Below, piece by piece: positions 1 through 5,971 of a stretch of 7,860 nt of DNA. The DNA is taken from NCBI GenBank assembly GCA_027080405.1, contig JALWSL010000711.1, positions 3,624 through 11,483 of the forward strand. The letters run 5' to 3'. Source of the stretch: Planctomycetaceae bacterium. Its GTDB lineage: Bacteria; Planctomycetota; Planctomycetia; Planctomycetales; Planctomycetaceae. Position 1 is the stretch's first letter. Each line of letters opens with the position of its first letter. Below the pieces are notes generated by a model. That model ran no database searches, was not told where the DNA came from, and saw nothing but the letters and a program-made list of their open reading frames with translations. A program made the translations under genes and the position numbers.

Positions 1-1
1 C

Positions 2-331
2 AAAAAGGGGAATGTTTTTGAAGTGGCCAGATTGGCGGGAATCATGGCCACGAAACAGACAGCCGAGTTGATTCCACTGTGCCACCTGCTGCCGTTGGAA
101 TCGACCGCGATTGAAATCGAACCGATGCAGCCGGATCGTGTGATCATTACCGCAACCGTTTCGCTTCATGGGAAAACAGGCGTCGAGATGGAAGCTTTGA
201 CCGCGGTTTCGATCGCTGCGCTGACAATTTACGATATGTGCAAGGCGATCGATCGGGGCATGGAAATCGGCCCGATTCACCTCCTGGAAAAATCGGGCGG
301 GCGTACGGGAGAGTTCAAGCGGGAAGCGTAG
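2..331 (+). CDS. moaC: Cyclic pyranopterin monophosphate synthase MoaC (5' end outside the window)
   Basis: MoaC converts the GTP-derived 3',8-cyclo intermediate made by MoaA into cyclic pyranopterin monophosphate, an early cytoplasmic step of molybdenum cofactor synthesis. The reading frame is open from base 2 with no start codon in family position, so the N-terminal part (roughly the first 50 residues of the E. coli protein) lies upstream. The visible part aligns in my memory with E. coli MoaC almost end to end: KKGNVF, the ARLAGI segment, ELIPLCH with the conserved active-site His, [10 protein letters not shown], the IYDMCKA segment carrying the catalytic Asp and Lys, [12 protein letters not shown], and a GEFK ending. 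One small oddity is LCHLL where LCHPL is usual. A GTG at 23 opens the same frame but lies inside the conserved domain, so it is not the true start. The gene converges on csrA across an 84-base gap with no clear terminator. Confidence 0.95.
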   Translation, partial: KKGNVFEVARLAGIMATKQTAELIPLCHLLPLESTAIEIEPMQPDRVIITATVSLHGKTGVEMEALTAVSIAALTIYDMCKAIDRGMEIGPIHLLEKSGGRTGEFKREA

Positions 332-415
332 AAGATTTTGTGAACAGACCGCGCGGAACCGCCAACCGCTATTGATGCAAAAGGTATGCATGGGAACGGT
401 TCATATCCGCTTCGC

Positions 416-625
416 TCAGGCATCTTTTGGATCGCTGACGCTGCCTTCTTCTGCTTCGAAGTTTTTACGTTGAATCGCGTCGTAAACTTCCTGTCGATGG
501 ATGCTGACATCCTTGGGAGCTTCGATCCCCAATCGAACTTTGTCACCTTGAATGGAAATGACCATCAGGGAGATGTTATCTCCGATGATGATTTTCTCGT
601 CCTGTTTTCTGCTTAATACCAGCAT
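416..625 (-). CDS. csrA: Carbon storage regulator CsrA
   Basis: CsrA is a small homodimeric RNA-binding protein that recognises GGA motifs in hairpin loops, usually over ribosome binding sites, and represses or stabilises target mRNAs. The 69-residue product is close to the usual 60-70 and is readable throughout. It begins MLVLSRK, with Leu4 and Arg6 of the first RNA-contacting strand, then has the IGD turn at 14-16, and [18 protein letters not shown] at 29-46. Val40, Ile42 and Arg44 of the second RNA-contacting region are present. The last 15 or so residues are acidic and variable, as is common. The start at 625 gives the canonical N terminus and has GGGG seven bases upstream. It stands alone, without fliW or flagellar genes in view, and converges on moaC. 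The region around its start looks like an autoregulatory site, annotated separately. Confidence 0.96.
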   Translation of the reverse strand: MLVLSRKQDEKIIIGDNISLMVISIQGDKVRLGIEAPKDVSIHRQEVYDAIQRKNFEAEEGSVSDPKDA

Positions 626-643
626 TTCATATCCCCGAAATGC
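622..643 (-). promoter_or_regulatory. csrA translation-initiation hairpin with GGA in the loop
   Basis: Read on the minus strand, GCATTTC and GAAATGC form a perfect 7-bp stem around the 8-base loop GGGGATAT. The loop holds the csrA Shine-Dalgarno sequence, and the 3' arm contains the csrA ATG. CsrA is known to prefer GGA in hairpin loops (selected consensus RUACARGGAUGU), and E. coli csrA is known to be autoregulated through sites over its own Shine-Dalgarno sequence. The geometry here matches; binding itself is inferred. Confidence 0.55.
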
Positions 644-675
644 GCCGAGATAATCGGCCTTCCTGATAAATACGA

Positions 676-692
676 TCCCTTGTTTCCCTTGT
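676..692 (-). repeat. Tandem ACAAGGGA repeat in the csrA upstream region
   Basis: Two identical copies of ACAAGGGA on the minus strand (685-692 and 676-683) are separated by one base, 51 to 67 bases upstream of the csrA start. Each resembles the ACARGGA part of the CsrA consensus. A further GGA lies at 661-663 and another in the start hairpin. These would act as CsrA sites only if transcription begins upstream of 692. A weak CTGACA / TATTTA promoter-like pair (690-695 and 667-672, 17-base spacer) overlaps them and would exclude them from the mRNA. Confidence 0.4.
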
Positions 693-1134
693 CAGTCGAT
701 TTGGCGATGCAACACCATCACCGCGATCGTTGCCTCAAAAAGAGCCAATCGACGGACTTCCTACTTCCTGTTGCACCAAGCATAAGGTCAGGGCAAGGCA
801 ATTTGATGTTGTTTCTTTTCAGGTTGGCACGACTTTTGACAATCGAGTCCGGATGAAACGATTTTGCAGATTGGAGTAGTCAAGGCTTGTGGGAAAGAAC
901 AGAAGAACCCGGAAAGAGGATTGACGGGATCCTGTTCGTTACCGTCTGGACATCATTGTTGCAACTGTCTGGTATTCAGGAAGTTATGGCAGGCATGCGG
1001 TGATATCCCTGCTGTCGAACAACTGTAGTGGGCGGGCATGTGAGCTGAATCGGCAGGATATTCCTGCTCGCTCACAATGATGTGTTGCGAGATGCTGATT
1101 CTGATCCGATTCTGATGGATCTGATTCCGAACAG
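693..1134. other. Gene-less region upstream of csrA; possible non-coding RNA
   Basis: I see no credible coding sequence on either strand; the open frames examined are very short (28 codons at most) and lack recognisable features. On the plus strand there is a consensus TTGACA at 836-841, with GATTTT at 860-865 (18-base spacer) as a poor -10. The next 250 bases contain nine GGA triplets, at 873, 892, 911, 918, 927, 948, 979, 1056 and 1117, about twice what chance predicts. The 918 GGA lies in the loop of a small CCCG/CGGG stem (908-928). No plus-strand intrinsic terminator with a T-run follows. The segment 1088-1130 is a simple, imperfect GATTCTGAT-like repeat. The region could be csrA leader, a regulatory RNA, or simply spacer. 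Confidence 0.3.
1040..1075. repeat. Nested inverted repeat (two-part stem-loop)
   Basis: Outer arms GTGAGC (1040-1045) and GCTCAC (1070-1075) enclose a perfect inner hairpin, GCAGGA (1053-1058) and TCCTGC (1062-1067), with a TAT loop. There is no T-run on either side, so it is not an intrinsic terminator. It could be part of a structured RNA or a protein-binding inverted repeat. Confidence 0.45.
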
Positions 1135-1166
1135 AAAAAAGCCCGCAGAATCAAATTCTGTGGGCT
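1135..1166 (-). terminator. Intrinsic terminator of the DUF1571 gene
   Basis: Bases 1140-1151 and 1155-1166 form a 12-bp stem with a 3-base CAA loop and one mismatch (C opposite A in the minus-strand transcript, at 1145/1161). On the minus strand the hairpin is followed directly by six T (1135-1140). It lies 64 bases downstream of the DUF1571 stop codon. The plus strand has no T-run after the hairpin, so it should act in one direction. Confidence 0.85.
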
Positions 1167-1229
1167 CTGGTAAATGATGATCTCAGTTCGTCAACACGTC
1201 TTCATGGCAGATCGTGTGCTGCTCGAAGC

Positions 1230-2222
1230 TCATCGGACAAAACGGTAACGGGGATTGGTTTTGTCCCAGGTTGTATCAGCCAGTTGTTCGTCCAGTCGAA
1301 GATTCCTGAAGCAGTAGCATTCGATGAGTGTCTCTTCTTCGAGATCAACGGTATCTTCGGTTGGCCAGGTATAATTCCGCACATAAACGGGAATAAGCAG
1401 TTCCTGGTCGATCATTGTGATTGTTCGACGATAAACTGGCGAGTCCTTTGCTGAGTGGTATTCGACAATAACCTGTGTGCAGGGCCGGTTATCAAATTTT
1501 ACGTCCTCTGTAATCACACAACTGGGCATCTGTTTGAGCTTCAAATCTCTTTTACGGTTGAGAATGATTTCGCGTGCCAGATTTACAATGCCCGCCTGAG
1601 CAACAGAATGGCGAGACTCAGCCATGGCTCGATCCCCATTCGGATCGAGTTTGATTGTTGGAAGAAAACGTCCTTTCAACCCGCCCAGTTTTACGAGCAT
1701 ACGGCCGTCAGTCTCTTTTTCCGAAAACAGCAGCTGCCGCCCCTTGTCTCCGGAACGCCACTTCATGTAAACAGAAAACGGATTGTGCCGGACTTTCAAT
1801 TCAATTTCCTGTTGATCATGCAATTCACCGTTGATTCGCTCAAGACGCTCAAAAATGACGGAGTAACAATCATGTTTCTCCAGCTTTTCAATTCCTCGCT
1901 CCAACTGGCTGACCGTATAAAGCATGGCATAACGATTCGTCAGATCCGAAGCACTGTTGTTTCCTGCAGTGGAAGTTGGTTCGTTTGAGGCTGGATCAGG
2001 TACGGTGTCAGTCTCTGTTTGTGATTGCAGAACTGTACGGGGGGGGCTGGTCAGATCGTCCTGTCCAATTGAAGCGACATTAACAGGGTGGTTGTCTTCG
2101 GCGGCGGCTGGTTCAAAACTATAGTATAAAAATGCAAGCGCTCCTCCAGCGATCATGGCTGCAGCGACATTTCGACGTCGTGTGCCAGGCTGACGCTTGG
2201 AAGATCGATACTCTCTCATCAT
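1230..2222 (-). CDS. DUF1571 family exported or membrane-anchored protein
   Basis: The function is unknown. The 330-residue protein has an arginine-rich N terminus (RRR at 15-17), a hydrophobic stretch at about 19-35, and a possible signal-peptidase site after PAAA (38-41), so it is probably exported or anchored. Residues 60-95 are a polar low-complexity linker. From about 100 to the end it shows the DUF1571 pattern as I know it from planctomycete proteins: ERLERINGEL (125-134), RHNPFSVYMKW (145-155), a KLDPNGDRAMAESRH segment (191-205), a LNLTE-like NLARE, YTWP at 284-287, and the closing DxxWDxxNPRYRF motif. The family's mixed strand pattern suggests a periplasmic lipid- or lipoprotein-handling fold, but that is inference. 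The first of two adjacent ATG codons is chosen; GAGG lies 9 bases upstream. The gene is single, with its own promoter-like region and terminator. Confidence 0.85.
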   Translation of the reverse strand: MMREYRSSKRQPGTRRRNVAAAMIAGGALAFLYYSFEPAAAEDNHPVNVASIGQDDLTSPPRTVLQSQTETDTVPDPASNEPTSTAGNNSASDLTNRYAMLYTVSQLERGIEKLEKHDCYSVIFERLERINGELHDQQEIELKVRHNPFSVYMKWRSGDKGRQLLFSEKETDGRMLVKLGGLKGRFLPTIKLDPNGDRAMAESRHSVAQAGIVNLAREIILNRKRDLKLKQMPSCVITEDVKFDNRPCTQVIVEYHSAKDSPVYRRTITMIDQELLIPVYVRNYTWPTEDTVDLEEETLIECYCFRNLRLDEQLADTTWDKTNPRYRFVR

Positions 2223-2260
2223 GAGAAATATCCTCAGGTTAACACCCGGCTCTATCAGAA

Positions 2261-2299
2261 ATTAGACAGCTTATGTCGGTCCGTGACATACGATATGTC
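2261..2299 (-). promoter_or_regulatory. Putative promoter of the DUF1571 gene with a three-part operator-like motif
   Basis: On the minus strand ATGTCA (2284-2289) and TCTAAT (2261-2266) are separated by 17 bases and would act as -35 and -10, giving a leader of about 30 bases. The same stretch has three copies of one hexamer in alternating orientation on the plus strand: TATGTC at 2272-2277, GACATA at 2285-2290 and TATGTC at 2294-2299. The last two form a perfect inverted repeat with a 3-base centre. The copies overlap the -35 box and the spacer, as expected for a repressor or alternative regulator site. The regulator is unknown. Confidence 0.4.
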
Positions 2300-2696
2300 T
2301 CTTATACAAACCCAGCCCCCAAAACGGGGAGCGACACGCCCGCTCTCAACTACACCGCAGCGATACGGTGAGTCCATCAGAACAGCGGCCGTTTTCTGGA
2401 ACGATTTGCTATATTCTCAATAACATCCCTGCAAATGAATACTCTTTTTTTTGATCTGATTACCGGGTGATGGGGCGTTGATAACAGGCAGAACCTTTTC
2501 AGTATCGCTTCGTGCGGAATCGGCTACGGCATCTTTCGTGATATATCTATACTCGTCCTGATATCGGAAGAAAATCATGCTTTAACCGGGGGGACGGAAA
2601 ACTGGTGCATCAGTTTTATTGGGATTGCCAGGAAAAAATTGGCCAACTTGCCCGATTTGACAAGCAGGAAAAGCAAGCCCGCTCTCTGTCAATCCC
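2300..2696. other. Intergenic region with no gene recognised
   Basis: The region lies between the DUF1571 promoter and the stop codon of the YdjY-domain gene. No coding sequence is supported; open frames here run into the antisense of the YdjY-domain gene and show no family features. It contains CACCG / CGGTG arms around 2353-2370, a CCCC / GGGG pair near 2316-2328, an eight-T run near 2446-2453 that is not preceded by a stable stem, and a weak hairpin near 2598-2617. Nothing else stands out. Confidence 0.5.
2598..2617 (-). terminator. Weak candidate terminator downstream of the YdjY-domain gene
   Basis: AAAACTG (2598-2604) and CAGTTTT (2611-2617) form a perfect 7-bp stem around GTGCAT, about 80 bases after the YdjY-domain stop. 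The 3' U residues of the minus-strand transcript are part of the stem and only three GC pairs support it, so it is a poor intrinsic terminator. A T6 run on the minus strand (2633-2638) lies just before it but has no strong stem of its own. Confidence 0.25.
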
Positions 2697-3671
2697 CTAT
2701 TTTCCCTGTTTTGAATCAACTGCCCTTTGCAGCTTCAGCAGAACCGGCGTGCCGGGTGGTGGAACCAGATCACTATTGGCTTCAAAACCCCGATTGGCGT
2801 CAGATGCACTGCTTGGGATGGCGACATCGATCATTGCAGAGGCAAAATTGGCGACACAGATGTAATCTCCGCCCTCCGCAAGATATCGCTGTTCGCCGGT
2901 TTGGGGGTCCTTCTGAAACAGGCTTCCCGCAAAAACCCAATCCGCCTGCAGTAAGTGGGGCTGGGAAAGCTGATAGATTTTTTGGAGAGCCTCGCGATAT
3001 TTTTTATCTTTGCTGAGTTGTTGCAGTCGTTTCAGTTCATCGGGGCTCATCGTGCCGTAATAGAGCAGTTCTCGCCGTCTGCGATCGTATTTCATGTTGC
3101 ACTTTTCGGGAATCGTCAAATCGACTGGCTGCCTGGCAAGTGGCGTGAAAAAATACCTTCTGGTGACAGAACGCACCCATTGATGGGCATCCTGCTGGAT
3201 CAACTTTCCTTTCTGGTTGACATAAATAACAAAGATGGCAATCTTTTCTCCCGTGGGTGGTTGGTACTTCGGATTGAATGAAACCGGTCTTCCCGGCTTT
3301 GCTTTCAACGCCAGCAGTCCAGTGTGGATCGGAAACGCTTTGCAGTTGACTGCGATAATCGATTCATGTTCCTTGGTCTGTTCACGACAGCAGAGCATTT
3401 CAAGCAGTCCCGAATCGAGGACAACTGTTCCTTGCAGGTAAAGGCACTTTTCTTTTCTGTCCAGAAACAGCGTTTTTTGTCGGTTTAATGGGACTGCCTG
3501 CTTTGTGATCTTTTGGAAAGCGGCTGGAACCTCAGTAGTTTTTTGGGGCGGATTTTCACCTGCGGCAAGATCAACAGCAGTCACAACAAGAAAGCAGAGG
3601 GTAACGACCGTCTGTCGAAAACGGGTCGTTTGGAACAGACCGATTCCAGCGAGATTGTAAAAACGCTTCAT
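2697..3671 (-). CDS. Secreted YdjY-domain protein
   Basis: This is a 324-residue protein with an N-terminal export signal: a basic n-region to about residue 19, a hydrophobic core at 21-36 and a likely cleavage after AAG (36-38). Residues 63-175 match the YdjY-domain pattern of planctomycete proteins: LFLDRKEKCLYLQGTVVL, GLLEMLCC, TKEHESIIAVNCKAFPIHTGLLAL, AKPGRPV and QWVR. The domain resumes at 243-312 with ADWVFAGSLF, the GGDYICVANF segment, AMIDVAIPSS and PPPGTPVLL. About 65 residues between these parts (177-242) are lysine- and leucine-rich and look like an insertion relative to relatives I remember. The biochemical role is unknown. The frame stays open to 3788, but that longer form would overlap glpK and put about 39 residues before the signal peptide; the ATG at 3671, with AGGGG nine bases upstream, is preferred. 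It follows glpK by 74 bases with no terminator between them. Confidence 0.85.
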   Translation of the reverse strand: MKRFYNLAGIGLFQTTRFRQTVVTLCFLVVTAVDLAAGENPPQKTTEVPAAFQKITKQAVPLNRQKTLFLDRKEKCLYLQGTVVLDSGLLEMLCCREQTKEHESIIAVNCKAFPIHTGLLALKAKPGRPVSFNPKYQPPTGEKIAIFVIYVNQKGKLIQQDAHQWVRSVTRRYFFTPLARQPVDLTIPEKCNMKYDRRRRELLYYGTMSPDELKRLQQLSKDKKYREALQKIYQLSQPHLLQADWVFAGSLFQKDPQTGEQRYLAEGGDYICVANFASAMIDVAIPSSASDANRGFEANSDLVPPPGTPVLLKLQRAVDSKQGK

Positions 3672-3745
3672 TGATTCAGTCCCCTTCCAATCATCCTGAG
3701 AGGCACACCATTCTGTTCGCCGAGTCTGTCGAGCATCTCTGATTT

Positions 3746-5236
3746 TCACTCCTGCCAACCTTGCGATCTTTTTACCGCGCGATGCCAATCGGTAAGTAGA
3801 GCATCAGACTGTTCTTTGGGTAATTGAGGCTTGAATTCCTGATCGAGTATCCATTTTTCCGCGATTTCCGCTTCCGATTGCCACACGCCTACCCCGAGAC
3901 CGGCCAGATAGGCTGCCCCGAGTGCTGTGGTCTCCTGGATGGTCGGACGATGAACTGCCGTTTGCAGGATGTCTGCCTGAAATTGCATCAGGAAATTATT
4001 TGCGGTCGCTCCGCCATCGACACGCAGTTCTGCCAGTTCGATCCCGGAATCGCGTTTCATCGCATCAAGAACATCGTAAGTTTGATACGCGATCGATTCC
4101 AGAGCGGCCCGCGTAATATGTGCCTGGTTCGTTCCCCGTGTCAGGCCGATTATCAATCCTCTGGCCTGAGCATCCCAATATGGTGCGCCGAGTCCGACAA
4201 AAGCGGGGACGAAGTAAACGCCGCCGGTATCATCGACGGATCGCGCGAGCGCTTCGGTTTGTTCTGCGGAAGAGATGATCTCGAGACCATCGCGCAACCA
4301 CTGAATAACCGCCCCCGCAATAAAAATGGAGCCCTCCAGACAGTAAACAGTTTCTCCGTTGATGCGCCAGCCGACGGTTGTCAGCAATCCGTTTTCGGAA
4401 ACACGAGGTTTGTTACCGATATTCATCAACATAAAGCAACCGGTGCCGTAGGTGTTTTTGGCCATGCCCGGCTCAAAGCAAATTTGCCCGAACGTGGCGG
4501 CCTGTTGATCTCCTGCAACACCCGCGATCGGAATTGACCGACCAAATATTTCCGGAGACGTTTCAGCAATCACTCCGCTGGAATCGACGACGTCGGGCAG
4601 CATCGCTCGGGGAATACCGAAAATTTCAAGCAGTTCATCGGACCACTGCATCGTGTTGATATCGAATAGCAGCGTCCGCGACGCATTGGAAACATCTGTC
4701 AAATGCGATTTCCCTCCCGTCAATTTCCAGATGAGAAAGGAATCGATCGTCCCGCAAAGAATGTCCCCCTTCTCGGCACGCGATTTCAAGTCAGAATCAT
4801 TTTCCAGCAGCCAGGTCAGCTTCGTTCCAGAAAAGTAGGGGTCGAGAAGCAACCCTGTTTTTTCGCGGATGACCGGTTCCAAACCTTCCTCTTTAAGGCG
4901 ATCGCAAATTTTGTGAGAAATGCGAGACTGCCACACGATTGCATTACCGATTGTTTTCCCGGTTTCGCGTTCCCAGAGAACGATCGTTTCCCGCTGATTG
5001 GTAATCCCGATCGCGGCGATTGAATCGGCATGAACCTGTGAATTCTTCAAGACGTTTCGCGCAACGGTGAGTTGCGAAGACCAGATTTCTTCCGGATCGT
5101 GTTCGACATGCCCCGGCGAGGGAAAAATTTGTCGGAACTCCTGTTGATCGGTGCCGGCGGTGTGTCCGTTGGTGTCAAAAAGAATGGCCCGGCTGGAAGT
5201 TGTTCCCTGATCCAGGGCAAGAAGATATTGTGGCAT
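3746..5236 (-). CDS. glpK: Glycerol kinase GlpK
   Basis: GlpK phosphorylates glycerol with ATP to give sn-glycerol 3-phosphate, which traps glycerol in the cytoplasm and feeds lipid synthesis and glycolysis. The 496 residues compare with 502 in E. coli, and similarity runs throughout. The FGGY N-terminal domain shows [12 protein letters not shown] (6-17), the phosphate-binding loop; NQRET (80-84), with the glycerol-contacting Arg82 and Glu83; and DPYFSGTK (132-139), with Tyr134. The second domain shows AGDQQAA (241-247), with catalytic Asp243; [10 protein letters not shown] (261-270); GLGAPYWD (348-355); and the [10 protein letters not shown] segment (407-415). The E. coli fructose-1,6-bisphosphate loop (GGKGGTR) is replaced by the shorter PEIFGRS at 228-234, and the EIIA-Glc contact segment is not conserved, so these two E. 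coli controls probably do not apply. No glpF, glpD or glpR is in view. The Shine-Dalgarno sequence is weak (GAAAG). Confidence 0.97.
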   Translation of the reverse strand: MPQYLLALDQGTTSSRAILFDTNGHTAGTDQQEFRQIFPSPGHVEHDPEEIWSSQLTVARNVLKNSQVHADSIAAIGITNQRETIVLWERETGKTIGNAIVWQSRISHKICDRLKEEGLEPVIREKTGLLLDPYFSGTKLTWLLENDSDLKSRAEKGDILCGTIDSFLIWKLTGGKSHLTDVSNASRTLLFDINTMQWSDELLEIFGIPRAMLPDVVDSSGVIAETSPEIFGRSIPIAGVAGDQQAATFGQICFEPGMAKNTYGTGCFMLMNIGNKPRVSENGLLTTVGWRINGETVYCLEGSIFIAGAVIQWLRDGLEIISSAEQTEALARSVDDTGGVYFVPAFVGLGAPYWDAQARGLIIGLTRGTNQAHITRAALESIAYQTYDVLDAMKRDSGIELAELRVDGGATANNFLMQFQADILQTAVHRPTIQETTALGAAYLAGLGVGVWQSEAEIAEKWILDQEFKPQLPKEQSDALLTDWHRAVKRSQGWQE

Positions 5237-5370
5237 CGTGACGACTTTCTTTTCCCGTTAATATCCCGGAAGATCCCCAATGGCGGCTTGATGTTTCCGT
5301 ATGTCCTGTTTTTAGGGGCAGGGTTGCTCTGAAAACGCCTCCAAATCTCCGGGAAATCTCAAAAACAGCC

Positions 5371-5384
5371 TTTACAATTGTAAA
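5371..5384. promoter_or_regulatory. 14-bp perfect palindrome, operator candidate for glpK
   Basis: TTTACAATTGTAAA is a perfect palindrome with no central spacer, 135 bases upstream of the glpK start and about 380 bases from the cold-shock start. It contains the TTTACA proposed as the glpK -35. Symmetry and position suit a dimeric repressor site, but an AT-rich palindrome of this length can also arise by chance. The regulator is unknown. Confidence 0.35.
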
Positions 5385-5676
5385 ATGACGGTGAATCTGG
5401 CCCGTTGTCCTGCACGCAAAACAGGTACCCGGCATGGCTGGTCTGTACTGACCTCCGTAACCAAAATGAGATTTTCAAAAGTTTTCGCACCGTTCGTAAC
5501 CTTTAACCGTTAGTAGCACGAAGCATGATATACCGCATTAATCGTGTGAATTTCCCTTTATAGTGAGGGATGTTTTCAGGGCAATCCAGCCTCAACCGGC
5601 ACTTTTCCCTATTTCAATAAATTTTGTTTCGTTTGAAAATGTCCCCGATTCGGCATTGACTATCAGTTTGCGAATG

Positions 5677-5690
5677 GTCACTATTGTGAC
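5677..5690. promoter_or_regulatory. Inverted repeat upstream of the cold-shock gene
   Basis: GTCAC (5677-5681) and GTGAC (5686-5690) flank TATT. The repeat overlaps the place where a -10 would fall for TTGACT at 5656-5661, and lies 74 to 87 bases before the cold-shock start. It could be an operator or, in RNA, a small hairpin. Five-base arms alone are weak evidence. Confidence 0.25.
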
Positions 5691-5703
5691 TGTGGTGCTC
5701 ATC

Positions 5704-5747
5704 GCTGGGAAGTGTTTTGTCCAGCAGCGCTGCATTAGTTTTTTTTG
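5704..5747 (+). promoter_or_regulatory. Cold-shock gene leader: competing stems and a T8 run before the ribosome binding site
   Basis: GCTGG (5704-5708) can pair with CCAGC (5721-5725). Alternatively CAGC (5722-5725) can pair with GCTG (5729-5732); the two stems share bases and exclude each other. Eight T follow at 5739-5746, then GAGAAAGAG and the start at 5764. A hairpin followed by a T-run just ahead of a ribosome binding site suggests attenuation or temperature-dependent folding. The stems are short, so this is tentative. Confidence 0.3.
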
Positions 5748-5763
5748 AGAAAGAGTTGAGAAG

Positions 5764-5964
5764 ATGGCAGAAGGTACGATTAAGAAGCTGACTGACAAGG
5801 GGTTTGGATTTATCGACGTTGGTAGTGGGGGAGGCGATCTGTTCTTCCACATGTCTAACCTTGAGGGAGTTCGCTTCGACGATCTCCACGAAGGCCAGGC
5901 GGTTGCTTTCGAAGAAGGAAGCGGTCCCAAAGGGCCACGTGCTGAAAATGTGCGACCCATATAG
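5764..5964 (+). CDS. Cold-shock domain (CspA family) RNA-binding protein
   Basis: This is a 66-residue single OB-fold protein that would bind single-stranded RNA or DNA and act as an RNA chaperone in the cytoplasm. RNP1 is KGFGFI (12-17) and RNP2 is LFFHM (26-30), giving the stacking aromatics Phe14, Phe16, Phe27 and Phe28 and His29. The usual EGQ.V.F (43-49) and KGP.A.NV (56-63) segments complete the domain. It differs from E. coli CspA in the first strand: GTIKKLTDKGFGF replaces GIVKWFNADKGFGF, so the tryptophan and phenylalanine that add to the nucleic-acid face are absent and the strand is one residue shorter. Such variants exist in many phyla. Whether it is cold-induced cannot be told; the long upstream region would fit post-transcriptional control. 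AAAGAG lies eight bases before the ATG. It is probably monocistronic, since two strong hairpins follow. Confidence 0.93.
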   Translation: MAEGTIKKLTDKGFGFIDVGSGGGDLFFHMSNLEGVRFDDLHEGQAVAFEEGSGPKGPRAENVRPI

Positions 5965-5971
5965 TTTTTGA

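Larger units (their letters stand above)
5237..5763. other. Divergent intergenic region between glpK and the cold-shock gene
   Basis: This is 527 bases without a supported gene. It must hold the glpK promoter (minus) and the cold-shock promoter (plus). On the plus strand TATAGT at 5559-5564 is the best -10-like hexamer but has no matching -35; if used, the cold-shock mRNA would have a leader of about 190 bases, similar in size to long cspA leaders. TTGACT at 5656-5661 is a good -35-like hexamer but its -10 (CACTAT, 17-base spacer) is poor. On the minus strand TTTACA / TGAGAT (5379-5384 and 5356-5361, 17-base spacer) could serve glpK. The inverted repeats are listed separately. Confidence 0.4.

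Noticed and set aside
1455..1988. Long plus-strand open frame inside the DUF1571 gene
   Set aside because: It is fully antisense to a recognised family protein and its translation shows no domain pattern.
3824..4537. Open frame of 237 codons antisense to glpK
   Set aside because: GlpK similarity is unambiguous on the other strand, and this translation has no family features or credible ribosome binding site.
5563..5748. Possible 61-residue upstream peptide of the cold-shock gene with a hydrophobic segment (MVTIVTVVLIAG)
   Set aside because: It starts at a GTG within a -10-like hexamer, has no Shine-Dalgarno sequence, and its hydrophobic run is a by-product of AT-rich leader DNA.
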